Positions 35,301-44,229 of a stretch of 64,000 nucleotides of DNA are shown in pieces. The stretch comes from Caulobacter sp. GTDB taxonomy: Bacteria; Pseudomonadota; Alphaproteobacteria; Caulobacterales; Caulobacteraceae. The DNA lies in NCBI GenBank assembly GCA_016125585.1, contig WGLL01000007.1:1-64000 (forward strand). Reading direction: 5' to 3'. Positions within the stretch are counted from its first letter, which is position 1, and each line of letters starts with the position of its first letter. The translations under genes and the position numbers were made by a program. The notes under the pieces were generated by a model. The model searched no databases. It was given only the letters and a program-made list of their open reading frames with translations, and was not told the DNA's origin.

Positions 35301-35692
35301 TGGGTCGGTCCCAGCGCCAGGATCTGGTCGAGGAAGGCGTCGGCGCCGGTGTAGCCGATGCCCACGAACTGGCAGCCGGTGAAGGTGCAGTTGTCGACCG
35401 GGATGGCCCCGATCACGGCGGACGGCGAGGCGGGCTTGAGCACGAGGTTGCGGATGTCGCCCGACGGATTGCCGAAGTCGCTGTTCTGGAAGTGGCAGCC
35501 CAGCGGCAGCATGACGGCCGGGCCCTCGATGCGGCAGTTGGTGAAGGTCACGCCGGTGATCAGCGTCTTGCCGGCCGTCATGCGGGCCCGGGCCAGGTCG
35601 ACCAGGGAAACGACCTTCAGGTCATAGGACGTGGCCAGCAGGTCGTCGGCGCGGCTCATGGCGTCGGGGATGGGGGCGTAGATCTCGGTCAT
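35297..35692 (-). CDS. Pentapeptide-like beta-helix protein X1 between pheS and pheT
   Basis: 131 residues from ATG 35692, whose first base is shared with the pheS stop (TGATG). The longer frame upstream lies within pheS. The body shares long runs with X2 ([39 protein letters not shown]), so the pair arose by tandem duplication. It carries no catalytic motif and no signal peptide, so it should be cytoplasmic. Its tight coupling to pheS suggests expression in proportion to the synthetase; a role in PheRS assembly or in sensing is only a guess. Confidence 0.7.
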   Translation of the reverse strand: MTEIYAPIPDAMSRADDLLATSYDLKVVSLVDLARARMTAGKTLITGVTFTNCRIEGPAVMLPLGCHFQNSDFGNPSGDIRNLVLKPASPSAVIGAIPVDNCTFTGCQFVGIGYTGADAFLDQILALGPTQ

Positions 35693-36804
35693 CAGCTCAG
35701 TCCGGAAACAGGGTTGGGGGCCTGGAAGGCCGAAAAGCCGTAGTGGGCCAGCCAGCGCGTATCGCTGGCGAACATGTCGCGCAGGTCGGGCATGCCGTAC
35801 TTGAGGGTGCCAAGCCGGTCCACGCCCATGCCGAACGCGAACCCCTGATAGACATCGGGGTCGATGCCACAGTGGCGCAGGACATTGGGATGCACCATCC
35901 CGCAACCCAGAATTTCAAGCCAGTCGCTGCCTGTGCCGATACGCACCTCGCCGCCGGAGCGGTCGCAGCCGACGTCCATCTCCGCCGAGGGCTCGGTGAA
36001 GGGGAAGTGGTGCGGGCGGAACCGGGTGGTCACCGCGTCGGTCTCGAAGAACCGGGCGATGAAGGTCTCCAGGGTCCATTTCAGGTGGCCCATGTGGATG
36101 CCCTTGTCGATCACCAGCCCCTCGATCTGATGGAACATCGGGGTGTGGGTGGCGTCGCTGTCCATGCGATAGGTGCGGCCGGGCACGACGATGCGGATCG
36201 GCGGCTCCTGGCCGGCGGCGATCCACGGCGCCGGCGGGGTGGTGTTGCCCACCCGCATGGCCCGCACCTGCACCGGGCTGGTGTGGGTGCGCAGCAGCTT
36301 GCGTTCGCCGTCCGGCCCTTCGTTGAAGAAGAAGGTGTCGTGCATCTCCCGCGCCGGGTGCTTGGGCGGGAAGTTCAGGGCGGTGAAGTTGTGGAAGTCG
36401 TCCTCGATGTCCGGGCCCTCGGCCACGGCGAAGCCCATCTCGGCGAAGATGGCGACCATCTCGTCCATGGTCTGCATCGTCGGATGCACGCTGCCCTTGC
36501 GGCGCGGGGGCGGCGGCAGGGTGAGGTCCAGGGTCTCGCGGGCCAGCCGGGCGTCCAGCTCGGCGGCGTCCAGGGCGGCCTTGCGGTCGGCGATCGCGGC
36601 GGCGACGGCGTCGCGCAGGGCGTTGATCTTCGGCCCCTTGTCCTTGCGCTCCTCAGGGCTCATCGCCCCCAGAGTCTTGAGCAGGGCGGAGACGGAGCCG
36701 GCCTTGCCCAGAGCGGCCACGCGAATGGCCTCCAGGGCGGCGGCGTCCGCGGCGGCGGCGATCTGGCCGGTCAGGTCGGCTTGCAGTTGGGTCAGGTCGG
36801 TCAT
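35692..36804 (-). CDS. pheS: Phenylalanine-tRNA ligase alpha subunit
   Basis: 370 residues. N-terminal coiled-coil (about 1-100, Ala-rich helices) is followed by the class II aminoacyl-tRNA synthetase core: motif 1 near [10 protein letters not shown], motif 2 around [13 protein letters not shown] and [18 protein letters not shown], motif 3 [24 protein letters not shown]. With PheT it charges tRNA-Phe. It is preceded by the rpmI-rplT genes and a terminator, so it is probably transcribed separately. The downstream gene X1 starts in its stop codon. Confidence 0.97.
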   Translation of the reverse strand: MTDLTQLQADLTGQIAAAADAAALEAIRVAALGKAGSVSALLKTLGAMSPEERKDKGPKINALRDAVAAAIADRKAALDAAELDARLARETLDLTLPPPPRRKGSVHPTMQTMDEMVAIFAEMGFAVAEGPDIEDDFHNFTALNFPPKHPAREMHDTFFFNEGPDGERKLLRTHTSPVQVRAMRVGNTTPPAPWIAAGQEPPIRIVVPGRTYRMDSDATHTPMFHQIEGLVIDKGIHMGHLKWTLETFIARFFETDAVTTRFRPHHFPFTEPSAEMDVGCDRSGGEVRIGTGSDWLEILGCGMVHPNVLRHCGIDPDVYQGFAFGMGVDRLGTLKYGMPDLRDMFASDTRWLAHYGFSAFQAPNPVSGLS

Positions 36805-37037
36805 GGGGTTGTTCGTCTAGCGGTCTCGAACCGCTTCGTCATCCATTGAGAGAAGGCTTGGCCTCGGAGCTGCCTTCTCCCGCAATGGAAGAAGGAAGGG
36901 TTGCGGCGGCGCCGCTGGCGGGGTCAGTCCGGTCAAGATCGCGCCGGACGTCGTTTCCCCATCGGGGAGAGCGGGAATTTGGGGAAGTAAGTCACGGCGT
37001 CCTCACGCTGGATTGGCGAAACGGAGGGCGCAAGCAA

Positions 37038-37067
37038 AAAGCCCCCCGGCTTGCACCGAGGGGCTTT
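37038..37067 (-). terminator. Intrinsic terminator of rpmI-rplT
   Basis: Stem AAAGCCCC / GGGGCTTT extended by GC pairs; on the minus strand the stem is followed by TTTTTGC. It separates rplT from pheS. The remaining part of the 294-bp gap (36805-37037) has a CCTTCTCCC-type hairpin but no gene. Confidence 0.75.
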
Positions 37068-37098
37068 CTGAAGGGATCAGGGGCGAAGCCCCAAACCA

Positions 37099-37455
37099 TC
37101 AAGCCAGCGCGGCGCGAACCTTGTCGGCGATGGCCTTGAACGCGGTCGGGTCCTGGCCGGCGATGTCGGCAAGAACCTTGCGGTCGATCTCGACCCCGGC
37201 CTCGTCAAGGCCGTGGATAAACTGCGAGTAGGTGAAGCCTTCCAGACGCGCGGCGGCGTTGATGCGCTGGATCCACAGGCTGCGGAAGCTGCGCTTGCGG
37301 ACCTTGCGGTCGCGGTAGGCGTACTGTCCGGCCTTGTCGACCGCGGCCTTGGCCGTGCGGATGGTGTTCTTGCGGCGGCCGTAGAAACCCTTGGCCTGTT
37401 CAAGAACCTTCTTGTGTTTGGCGTGGGCGGTGACGCCCCGTTTGACGCGAGCCAT
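37099..37455 (-). CDS. rplT: 50S ribosomal protein L20
   Basis: 118 residues, standard length. [36 protein letters not shown] is the rRNA-binding N-terminal tail and [18 protein letters not shown]-type core (here [18 protein letters not shown]) follows. It assembles early in the large subunit and can repress its own operon in some bacteria. It lies 16 bp after rpmI on the same strand. Confidence 0.98.
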   Translation of the reverse strand: MARVKRGVTAHAKHKKVLEQAKGFYGRRKNTIRTAKAAVDKAGQYAYRDRKVRKRSFRSLWIQRINAAARLEGFTYSQFIHGLDEAGVEIDRKVLADIAGQDPTAFKAIADKVRAALA

Positions 37456-37471
37456 TTCTCAGCGCTCCTTC

Positions 37472-37672
37472 TTACAGGCCGTAGGGCAGGTAGGTCTTGA
37501 TCGTCTTCTTGTCAGAAGCGCTCATGACCTTCGTGCCACGCTGTTGGCGGATGTATTTGGAATTGTGCGAAATCAGGCGGTGGCGCTTGCCGGCCACGCC
37601 GGCTTTGATCTTGCCGGTCGCCGTGATCTTGAAGCGCTTTTTGGCGCCAGACTTGGTCTTCAGTTTCGGCAT
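37472..37672 (-). CDS. rpmI: 50S ribosomal protein L35
   Basis: 66 residues from ATG 37672 ([17 protein letters not shown]); the longer frame upstream is not protein. Basic throughout with the family [18 protein letters not shown] and ends IKTYLPYGL. It heads the rpmI-rplT unit. Upstream (37673-37888) no infC is seen; the promoter lies in this 216-bp region, facing the divergent GFA gene. Confidence 0.97.
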   Translation of the reverse strand: MPKLKTKSGAKKRFKITATGKIKAGVAGKRHRLISHNSKYIRQQRGTKVMSASDKKTIKTYLPYGL

Positions 37673-37888
37673 TTTGCTCGGGGCGAACCCCGTCCTCTTA
37701 AGAGTGCAGTCTGACCGCCAAGGCATGCCATTGGGCCCGGCAGTCGCGGAAAGGCGAGGCTGATAGGGCAAAGCCGGGACAATGGCAAGCGGAGTCGGCC
37801 TCATCCGCCGAAGGTCCCGTCCGGATATTGCGCCATCGCCCCGAACCGGCGACCCTGCGCCGGACCGCCAAGCACAAGGATCCCGCCC

Positions 37889-38347
37889 ATGCCCAGGCCC
37901 ACGCTTCCCCTCGAAGGCGGCTGCCGCTGCGGCCAGGTGCGCATCCGGGTCACCGCGCCGCCGATGGTGACCATGGCCTGCCATTGCGTCGGCTGCCAGA
38001 AGATGAGCGCCAGCGCCTATTCGCTCAGCGCCATGTTCCCCGCCGACGCCTTCGAGGTCATCGCCGGCGAGACGGTGATCGGCGGTCTGCACGGCGAGAT
38101 CCGCCACAACCACTGTCCCCACTGCCTCAGCTGGATGTTCACCCGCTTCCCCGCGGACCGGCCGATGGTCAATGTCCGGGCCACCATGCTGGACGATGTC
38201 AGCTGGTATCGCCCGTTCATCGAATGCTGCACCCTGGAGAAACTGCCCTGGGCCGGGACCGGGGCGACCCACGGTTTCGAGGTCTTTCCCGGGCCGGGCG
38301 ACTATCCGGGGCTGATCCAGGCCTACGCCGCCACTCTGGCCGACTGA
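37889..38347 (+). CDS. GFA/Mss4-like zinc protein (glutathione-dependent formaldehyde-activating family)
   Basis: 152 residues. Zinc-ligand cysteines are in [25 protein letters not shown] and HCPHC, the pattern of the GFA family. The fold is a beta-sandwich related to Mss4. Family members act on glutathione adducts, though many are uncharacterised; activity here is not certain. Divergent from rpmI. Confidence 0.82.
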   Translation: MPRPTLPLEGGCRCGQVRIRVTAPPMVTMACHCVGCQKMSASAYSLSAMFPADAFEVIAGETVIGGLHGEIRHNHCPHCLSWMFTRFPADRPMVNVRATMLDDVSWYRPFIECCTLEKLPWAGTGATHGFEVFPGPGDYPGLIQAYAATLAD

Positions 38348-38356
38348 CCGGCGCCT

Positions 38357-38578
38357 TCAGCCCGGCGGCCGGGCGTTCCACCATCGCCAGGACGCCACCG
38401 CCGTCCAGGCCAGCTCGACCAGGCCGTAGGGCCAGGCCCCCTGCAGGAACAGATAGACCGCGCCCAGCAGGCAGGAGAAGCCGAACAGCAGGATGAAGAT
38501 CCGGCCCCGGCTCTCCAGGGCGTAGAGGGCCAGCATCAGCACCGCCGTGAACAGGCCGAATATCTCGAGCGGCGGCAT
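38357..38578 (-). CDS. Small two- or three-helix membrane protein
   Basis: 73 residues from ATG 38578. Hydrophobic segments at about 5-22 (IFGLFTAVLMLALYAL), 27-47 (IFILLFGFSCLLGAVYLFL) and 50-64 (YGLVELAWTAVASW) point to an inner-membrane protein. Conserved Trp-rich end WRWWNARPPG. No known function. It converges on the GFA gene, 9 bp apart. Confidence 0.65.
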   Translation of the reverse strand: MPPLEIFGLFTAVLMLALYALESRGRIFILLFGFSCLLGAVYLFLQGAWPYGLVELAWTAVASWRWWNARPPG

Positions 38579-38665
38579 GCGAATCTCCTGATGGGGCCGG
38601 AACAGTCGGCCATAAATCCGGTTACTGTCCCTTGTCCCGGCCAATCGCCCGCCTAGGTGAACCGC

Positions 38666-39073
38666 ATGCGTCTCAACCAAGTGACCGTTCCCGCCCTCGA
38701 TATGGCCGCGTCCGTCCAATTCTACGAGACGCTGGGGCTGATCCTGATCGTGCGCAACGACCACTACGCCCGGTTCGAATGTCCCGATTCCGACGGCGGC
38801 GACCCGCCGACCTTCTCGCTGCATCTCGATGCGGAGGCGGTGCCCGGCGCGGCCTGCGTCTATTTCGAGGATGATGATCTGGACGCCACCGTCGAGCATC
38901 TGATCGACACCGGCCTGACCTTCGACAGCGGTCCCGACGACCAGACCTGGCTGTGGCGCGAGGCCTGGACCAGCGATCCGGCCGGCAACCGGGTCTGCCT
39001 CTATCGCGCCGGCGCCAATCGCCGCCACCCCCCGTGGCGGCTGTCCAGCAAATCGGAGACCCCCGCAGGATGA
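38666..39073 (+). CDS. VOC-family protein
   Basis: 135 residues from ATG 38666; a GTG at 38657 is an alternative. MRLNQVTVPALDMAASVQFYETLGLILIV is the first module and the second ends TSDPAGNRVCLYRAG with a typical metal-ligand context. The stop overlaps the start of the downstream esterase gene (ATGA at 39070-39073), so they form one coupled unit. Substrate unknown. Confidence 0.8.
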   Translation: MRLNQVTVPALDMAASVQFYETLGLILIVRNDHYARFECPDSDGGDPPTFSLHLDAEAVPGAACVYFEDDDLDATVEHLIDTGLTFDSGPDDQTWLWREAWTSDPAGNRVCLYRAGANRRHPPWRLSSKSETPAG

Positions 39074-39939
39074 CCGCGATGACCCGCCGCCTTGGCCTGA
39101 TCGGACTGGCCGGCGCCCTGGCCGCCGCCTGTACGCCCGCCCGCTTCTTCAACACCGTCACCCTGACCGACCCCGCCGTGCAGCGGCTGAAGGGCGTCGC
39201 CTTCGGGTCCCTCGACCGGCAGAAGCTGGATGTCTACGCGCCGGAGGACGGCGCCCTGAACGCCCCGGTCTGCGTCTTCATCTACGGCGGCGGCTGGGAC
39301 AGCGGCGCGCGCGGCGAGTACGCCTGGGCCGGCAAGGCCATGGCCGCCAGCGGCTTTGTCACCGTGGTGCCCGACTACCGGCTGGTGCCCGAGGTGGCCT
39401 TTCCAAGCTTTCTCGACGATGTCGCCCTGGCGGTGAAATGGACCGTCGACAACATCGCCGCCCAGGGCGGCGATCCCTCGCGCATCGTCCTGGTCGGCCA
39501 TTCGGCCGGCGCCTACAACGCCGCCATGATCGCCCTCGATCCCCGCTATCTGAAGGCGGTGGGCGTCGACCGCGACCGCATCAAGGCCTTCGCCGGCCTG
39601 GCCGGGCCCTACTACTTCCCCGATCTCAGCGGTCCGGTGCTCAGCAAGACCTTCGGACCGGCGGCCGATGGCGGGGCCTACCAGACGCTGGACTACGCCG
39701 CCGCCGGTTCGCCCCCGGCCTTCCTGGTCGCCGGCGACGCCGACAAGACGGTCCGTCCGCGCAACACCGAACGGCTGGCCGCCGCCCTGCGGGACAAGGG
39801 GGTCGAGGTCGAGAGCCACATCTATCCGGGCCTCAGCCACGCCGACGTCCTGCTCAATCTGTCGCGCACCTTCCGCGGACGGTCGCCCGAATACAGCCAG
39901 ATGACGGCCTTCCTTCGCCGCCAGGCCGGCGCCGCCTGA
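39070..39939 (+). CDS. Carboxylesterase-like alpha/beta hydrolase, putative lipoprotein
   Basis: 289 residues from ATG 39070; ATG 39079 is an alternative. The N-terminus is a signal with lipobox LAAAC. The alpha/beta-hydrolase core shows the oxyanion-hole FIYGGGWDSG, nucleophile Ser in GHSAGAYNAA, acid in AGDADKTV and catalytic His in GLSHADVL. It belongs to the HSL/kynurenine-formamidase-like esterases. Substrate unknown. Translationally coupled to the VOC gene. Confidence 0.85.
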   Translation: MTAMTRRLGLIGLAGALAAACTPARFFNTVTLTDPAVQRLKGVAFGSLDRQKLDVYAPEDGALNAPVCVFIYGGGWDSGARGEYAWAGKAMAASGFVTVVPDYRLVPEVAFPSFLDDVALAVKWTVDNIAAQGGDPSRIVLVGHSAGAYNAAMIALDPRYLKAVGVDRDRIKAFAGLAGPYYFPDLSGPVLSKTFGPAADGGAYQTLDYAAAGSPPAFLVAGDADKTVRPRNTERLAAALRDKGVEVESHIYPGLSHADVLLNLSRTFRGRSPEYSQMTAFLRRQAGAA

Positions 39940-40103
39940 GCCCGGTCATCCCTTCCGGGCGACGGCCCGGCGGCGGATATCTGATCAACGTTCATATTGC
40001 ACTGCATTGAAGACGGCGCCCAAGGTGCGTATATGCACCTCCTCCCCGGGGGCCTTGTGTGTGGCGGCCCCGTGTTCCGATCCTTGCGAGGGTTTTCGAC
40101 ACC

Positions 40104-40463
40104 ATGCTGCTGACCATGATGAAGGCCAAGCTGCACCGCGCCACGGTCACCCAGGCCGACCTCGACTACGAGGGCTCGATCGCCATCGACCGCGACCTGC
40201 TGGACGCGTCCGGAATCCTGCCGCACGAACAGGTCGATGTGCTGAACATCACCAACGGCGCCCGCTTCACCACCTACGCCATCGAGGCCCCGCGCGGCTC
40301 GAAGGTGATCGGCGTCAACGGCGCCGCCGCGCGCCTGGTGCAGAAGGGCGACAAGGTCATCGTGGTGACCTACTGCCAGCTGCCGGCCGAGGAGGCCCGC
40401 AACTACAATCCCGCCGTGGTGCTCCTCGACGAGGGCAACCACGTCAAGCGCGCCGCCGCCTGA
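40104..40463 (+). CDS. panD: Aspartate 1-decarboxylase (pyruvoyl enzyme)
   Basis: 119 residues from ATG 40104 ([20 protein letters not shown]). It has the self-cleavage site Gly24-Ser25 in DYEGS that yields the pyruvoyl group. Conserved [16 protein letters not shown] and [16 protein letters not shown] blocks follow. It makes beta-alanine from L-aspartate for pantothenate and CoA. No other pan genes are in the window. A short inverted repeat (AGGTGC / GCACCT, 40023-40040) lies upstream. Confidence 0.95.
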   Translation: MLLTMMKAKLHRATVTQADLDYEGSIAIDRDLLDASGILPHEQVDVLNITNGARFTTYAIEAPRGSKVIGVNGAAARLVQKGDKVIVVTYCQLPAEEARNYNPAVVLLDEGNHVKRAAA

Positions 40464-40543
40464 ACCGTCACGCTCCGGCCGGGCCGGGGCTTTCGGGCGC
40501 GGCCATGATGGCGCACACTGGCCTCCTTTGACCGGAGGTTCCC

Positions 40544-41008
40544 ATGCGCCCGCTGCTCCCGCTTCTTGGACTGACAGCCGTGATGCTGGCGGCCTGCGAG
40601 CCCGCGCCCAAGGGGGTCGATGGCCAGACGCTCCTGGACGAGGTGGCGCGGGTCGTCGGCGACCCCAACACCTGCGTGCTGATCGTCGAACAGGAGACGG
40701 GCAAGAAGACCTTCCAGTACGGCGATCCCTCGGCCTGTATCCGCAAGCTGCCGGACTGCAATGGCGGAACCTTGAGCACCACCGACCTGGCCGATCTGGC
40801 GGCCAAGGGCGATGATCGGGCGATCAGCTGCGACAGCGCCCCGGAGGGCGCCCGCACCGTGGCCTGGGCGACCGGGCCCGTCGAGACCAGCCCGGGCTCC
40901 AAGGCCGGCAAGCTGGCCTATGCGGCGATGATGGAGGGCGAGCGCGCCCTGCCGGGCCGGGAGATCAAGGCCCGCCTCGGTCCCGCTTTCCGGCGCGGCG
41001 GGCTGTAG
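40544..41008 (+). CDS. Hypothetical lipoprotein
   Basis: 154 residues with lipoprotein signal MRPLLPLLGLTAVMLAAC (lipobox LAAC, Cys18). The mature domain has four further cysteines (CVLI, CIRK, CNGG, CDSA) consistent with disulfides. No recognised domain. It follows panD after 80 bp on the same strand but is functionally unrelated in appearance. Confidence 0.7.
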   Translation: MRPLLPLLGLTAVMLAACEPAPKGVDGQTLLDEVARVVGDPNTCVLIVEQETGKKTFQYGDPSACIRKLPDCNGGTLSTTDLADLAAKGDDRAISCDSAPEGARTVAWATGPVETSPGSKAGKLAYAAMMEGERALPGREIKARLGPAFRRGGL

Positions 41009-41056
41009 CGCCGCGCCCTTCCCCCCGGGCGGGGAGAAGGGACTGTCGGCTGGCGG

Positions 41057-41794
41057 CTATTTCACCAGTTCAAAGGTGGCGCTGACATTGATGGTCACGC
41101 TCAGCTCGCCGCCTTCCACCGGGCTCGACTCGTCGCGGGCCTTGGCGAAGCTGGCCATCATCACCGGCGGCTGCGGCGCATAGCCGCCCGACTCATTGAA
41201 GGTCACCAGCCGCGCCACCCGGTAGCCCAGGGCGTTGGCGTAGAGGTTGGCCTTGGCCTGCAGGGCCTTGACCGCCTCCAGCCGGGCCGCGTCCTCGGCG
41301 GCCTGACTGTTGTCGATGCCGAAGCTGATGCCGCCGACGTTGGTCGCGCCCGATGCGACGGTGGCGTCGACCACCTGGCCCAGCTTCGACAGGTCGCGCA
41401 CGACGATGGTCACCTGGTTGGAGGCCTGATAGCCGGTCAGCTTCGGCGGCAGGTTCTCCTGATAGACATACTGCGGATTGAGGCTCAGGCCCGAGGTCTG
41501 GATGTCCTTCGCCGCAATCCCGCTCTTCTTCAGGCTGGCGATGACCCGGGTCATCTGGGCGGCGTTGGCCTTCATCGCCTCGCCGGCGGTGGGGGCCTCG
41601 GTCTGGACGCCGAGGGTGATGGTCGCCATGTCGGGCGCCTGGCGCACCTCGCCACGGGCGGACAGGTTCAGGGTGGTGGCCCGGAAGGCGGCGTCGGCGG
41701 CCGGGGCGGTCTGGGCCAGGGCGGCGGTCGAGGCGCCGGCCGAACCGGCGAGGATCAGGGCGCCGACAGCGGCGGCGCGCATCAGGGTCTTCAT
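41057..41794 (-). CDS. Periplasmic SIMPL-domain protein (DUF541)
   Basis: 245 residues. Signal peptide about 1-27 (LILAGSAGASTAALAQ). The SIMPL domain shows TLNLSARGEVRQAPDMATITLGVQTEAPTAGEAM and DIQTSGLSLNPQYVYQ..., plus the conserved ASNQVTIVVRDLSKLGQVVDATVASGATNVGGISFGI. Members (YggE type) are periplasmic and linked to oxidative or envelope stress. Convergent with the lipoprotein gene. Confidence 0.9.
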   Translation of the reverse strand: MKTLMRAAAVGALILAGSAGASTAALAQTAPAADAAFRATTLNLSARGEVRQAPDMATITLGVQTEAPTAGEAMKANAAQMTRVIASLKKSGIAAKDIQTSGLSLNPQYVYQENLPPKLTGYQASNQVTIVVRDLSKLGQVVDATVASGATNVGGISFGIDNSQAAEDAARLEAVKALQAKANLYANALGYRVARLVTFNESGGYAPQPPVMMASFAKARDESSPVEGGELSVTINVSATFELVK

Positions 41795-41846
41795 TGCATT
41801 TTGTCCCGCTCAAGAGACGCCGTTGATCGGCGACTTCCAGGACAGT

Positions 41847-42965
41847 CTAAGCCGATTGAACCTGAACGGTTCCTGAGATCGCGGTTGTCGCCGAGACATC
41901 GCGCCGCGCGGCCCAGCGCCGGGCCGGCCGGTCGATCCAGCGTTCGGCCAGGGCGGCGGCGGCGATGGCGCAGGCCGCGGCCATGCCATACCAGCCCAGA
42001 CGCATCGCCGGAGACAGCCCCGCCGGCTCCAGCTCGCGGAAGGCGACCAGGATCGGCCCGTGCAGCACATAAAGGCCGTAGGACAGCCGCCCCGTCACCG
42101 CGCTGGCCGTCCGCGCGGGTCCGCTCACGGCGGCGTTGGCGCACAGCACCACCAGCAGCGGAAACAGCAACAGCACGGCGGCCAGGTCATACAGCGGCGT
42201 CAGGCCCGGCGGCGGCAGGGCGACCAGAAGCAGCGCCGCCGGGGCCAGCCAGGGGGTCATGCCGCTGGCGATCTTTTGCAGCCGTCCGGCGGCCCACAGC
42301 CGGTGCAGCAGGATGCCCAGCGGGAAGGCGAAGCCGACCCGCAGCCAGCCGACCAGATAGCTCCACGGCCCGGCCGAGCGGGCGGGATCGTTGTTGGCGA
42401 AGCCGCCGTCGAACTGGCCATTGACCAGGGTGACCGCGATCAGGGCGGTCCCGGCGAGCGCGACGATGGCCGCCAGCCGCCGGTTGCTCAGCCGGCGGGC
42501 GACAAAGCCGTAGGCGATGTTGATCCACAGCTCCAGCTGCAGCGACCAGGCCGGGCCGTTGAACGGCGAGATCAGACCGCCGCCGAGCCAGGGCAGGAAC
42601 AGGGCGCCCAGGATCAGATAGAGCGCAGGCCGATCCTCGAGCGGACGCAGGCCGCCAAGGGAAAGGGCCACGGCGACGGCCGCGCCGAGTAGCAGGCCCA
42701 AGAGGGCCAGCGGATACAGCCGGACCAGCCGCTTGACGGCGAACCAGCCGCCCGCCCCGCCGCGCGACAGCCGCGCGCCGTAGCCGGCCGACAGCACAAA
42801 GCCGCTCATCACGAAGAACAGGTCGACCATCAGATAGCCGTGGCCCAGCAGGCCGGCGCCCAGGCAGCCGGTGATATGCAGCCCCATGACGATCAGGGCG
42901 GCGGCGCCCCGAACGCCGTCGAGGACGTCCAGTCTGGCCGCGCCGGAGGAGGGCGGGGCGCTCAT
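41847..42965 (-). CDS. Acyltransferase 3 family membrane protein
   Basis: 372 residues from ATG 42965. It has about ten hydrophobic segments and the family start LDVLDGVRGAAALIVMGLHIT with the conserved Arg and His, plus VDLFFVMSGFVLS. These enzymes O-acylate sugars or lipids at the membrane. The start overlaps the stop of the sterol desaturase gene (ATGA), so the two are coupled and may modify the same lipid. The longer upstream frame is shadow sequence. Confidence 0.87.
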   Translation of the reverse strand: MSAPPSSGAARLDVLDGVRGAAALIVMGLHITGCLGAGLLGHGYLMVDLFFVMSGFVLSAGYGARLSRGGAGGWFAVKRLVRLYPLALLGLLLGAAVAVALSLGGLRPLEDRPALYLILGALFLPWLGGGLISPFNGPAWSLQLELWINIAYGFVARRLSNRRLAAIVALAGTALIAVTLVNGQFDGGFANNDPARSAGPWSYLVGWLRVGFAFPLGILLHRLWAAGRLQKIASGMTPWLAPAALLLVALPPPGLTPLYDLAAVLLLFPLLVVLCANAAVSGPARTASAVTGRLSYGLYVLHGPILVAFRELEPAGLSPAMRLGWYGMAAACAIAAAALAERWIDRPARRWAARRDVSATTAISGTVQVQSA

Positions 42966-44029
42966 CCCGCCGCCTTTTCCCGGGCCGTCTCGCCCAGCGG
43001 CGGCGCCGGGCGCGGCGCTAGGGTGGCGAGGGCCTTGCCGACCGGGGCCAGATAGCCCTCCCACAGGCTGTGGTGAGTCGATTCCCCGGGTCCGAGACCG
43101 AAGGTCAGCGGCGGCCGGGTCGCCGGCGGCTCATAGTGGCTGCCGAACAGGCGGTCCCACAGCGTCAGCAGGCTGCCGAAGTTGCGGTCGAAGTGCTCGG
43201 GGGCGTTGGAGTGGTGGATCTGATGGTGGGCCGGGCTGTAGATCCAGCGGCCGACCGGTCCGGTGAAGCGGATCCACAGGTGCGAATGCTGCAGATGCTG
43301 CACCAGATACAGGCCCGCCAGGGCGATGACATTGCGGTCGAACACCGTGAAGGCGCCGGCGGGGCGGCCCAGCAGCCAGGTCAGCACAGCCCCGGTCGCG
43401 CCCATGAACAGGGCCAGCACCCAGGCGAACTTCAGCCCCTCGATCGGATGCACCCGGAAATTGGTCAGCGGCGACAGGTGCTCGGCGCTGTGATGGACCT
43501 TGTGGAATTCCCAGAAGAAGGGAACGCGGTGGCTCAGCCAGTGGTCGACCCAGTAGCCCAGCTCCCCGGCCAGGAACAGCGCCAGGGTGCCGGCGACCAG
43601 GGCGATGACCGGCCCGGCGGTCTCGCCGAACAGCGGGCCCGGCCCTGGTCCGAAAGCGGCCTCAAGGCCATGCAGGAGCCAGCCGCTGACCACGGCCTGC
43701 GAGACCAGCGCCCAGCCGAACAGCAGGCCGAAGGCCAGGGTGTTGAACAGCAGAAAGCCCAGATCGGTGCGGCCCGACCGGCTGCGGAAGATTCGCCGCG
43801 GCGCCAGGGCCCGCAGCAGCACCTTCACCGGCACGGCCCGCTTGCCGGGCCTGCGCCGCAGCAGCAGGAACAGGCCCCCGACGACCATGGCGCAGAGCAG
43901 CGAGGCGATGGACGCCGCCGATCCCGGACCGAGCAGCAGGCCGGCGACGCGCAATCCCAGACCCTGGCCCAGCCCCTGGGCGGCGCCGAGCGCCAGGTCC
44001 GCCATATGCTGACCGCTGGAAAGATTCAT
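42962..44029 (-). CDS. Sterol desaturase/fatty-acid hydroxylase family membrane enzyme
   Basis: 355 residues. The di-iron histidine clusters are complete: HWLSH (HxxxH), HKVHH (HxxHH), a central HLQHSH region and HHQIHH (HxxHH). About five membrane segments. The family hydroxylates or desaturates sterols, carotenoids or fatty acyl chains. It is followed by an overlapping acyltransferase gene, suggesting modification of one lipid. The tRNA lies 105 bp upstream. Confidence 0.88.
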   Translation of the reverse strand: MNLSSGQHMADLALGAAQGLGQGLGLRVAGLLLGPGSAASIASLLCAMVVGGLFLLLRRRPGKRAVPVKVLLRALAPRRIFRSRSGRTDLGFLLFNTLAFGLLFGWALVSQAVVSGWLLHGLEAAFGPGPGPLFGETAGPVIALVAGTLALFLAGELGYWVDHWLSHRVPFFWEFHKVHHSAEHLSPLTNFRVHPIEGLKFAWVLALFMGATGAVLTWLLGRPAGAFTVFDRNVIALAGLYLVQHLQHSHLWIRFTGPVGRWIYSPAHHQIHHSNAPEHFDRNFGSLLTLWDRLFGSHYEPPATRPPLTFGLGPGESTHHSLWEGYLAPVGKALATLAPRPAPPLGETAREKAAG

Positions 44030-44134
44030 GATGACGATGGCCCGCGCGGCGTCCTGCCTTCGCCGGGTTGTAGCGCCCCAGGGTATCGCCTTCCTTAAGG
44101 CCCCATGCTAGGCGCGCTGTTCCTCCCAAGGCGG

Positions 44135-44210
44135 GGGCGCGTAGCTCAATGGTTAGAGCCGTCCGCTCATAACGGTCTGGTTGCAGGTTCGAGTCCTGCC
44201 GCGCCTACCA
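44135..44210 (+). tRNA. tRNA with CAT anticodon (elongator Met, or Ile2 read as lysidine)
   Basis: 76 nt with encoded CCA. Acceptor GGGCGCG pairs with CGCGCCT (G1-U72 wobble), D-stem GCTC/GAGC, anticodon loop CTCATAA with CAT at 44168-44170, T-arm GCAGG-TTCGAGT-CCTGC. The anticodon stem has a T-T mismatch at its second pair (GTCCG / CGGTC). The short 8-nt D-loop recalls Ile2 tRNA, but Met cannot be excluded from sequence alone. Confidence 0.85.
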
Positions 44211-44229
44211 CCGCCTGGTCTCATTTCCC

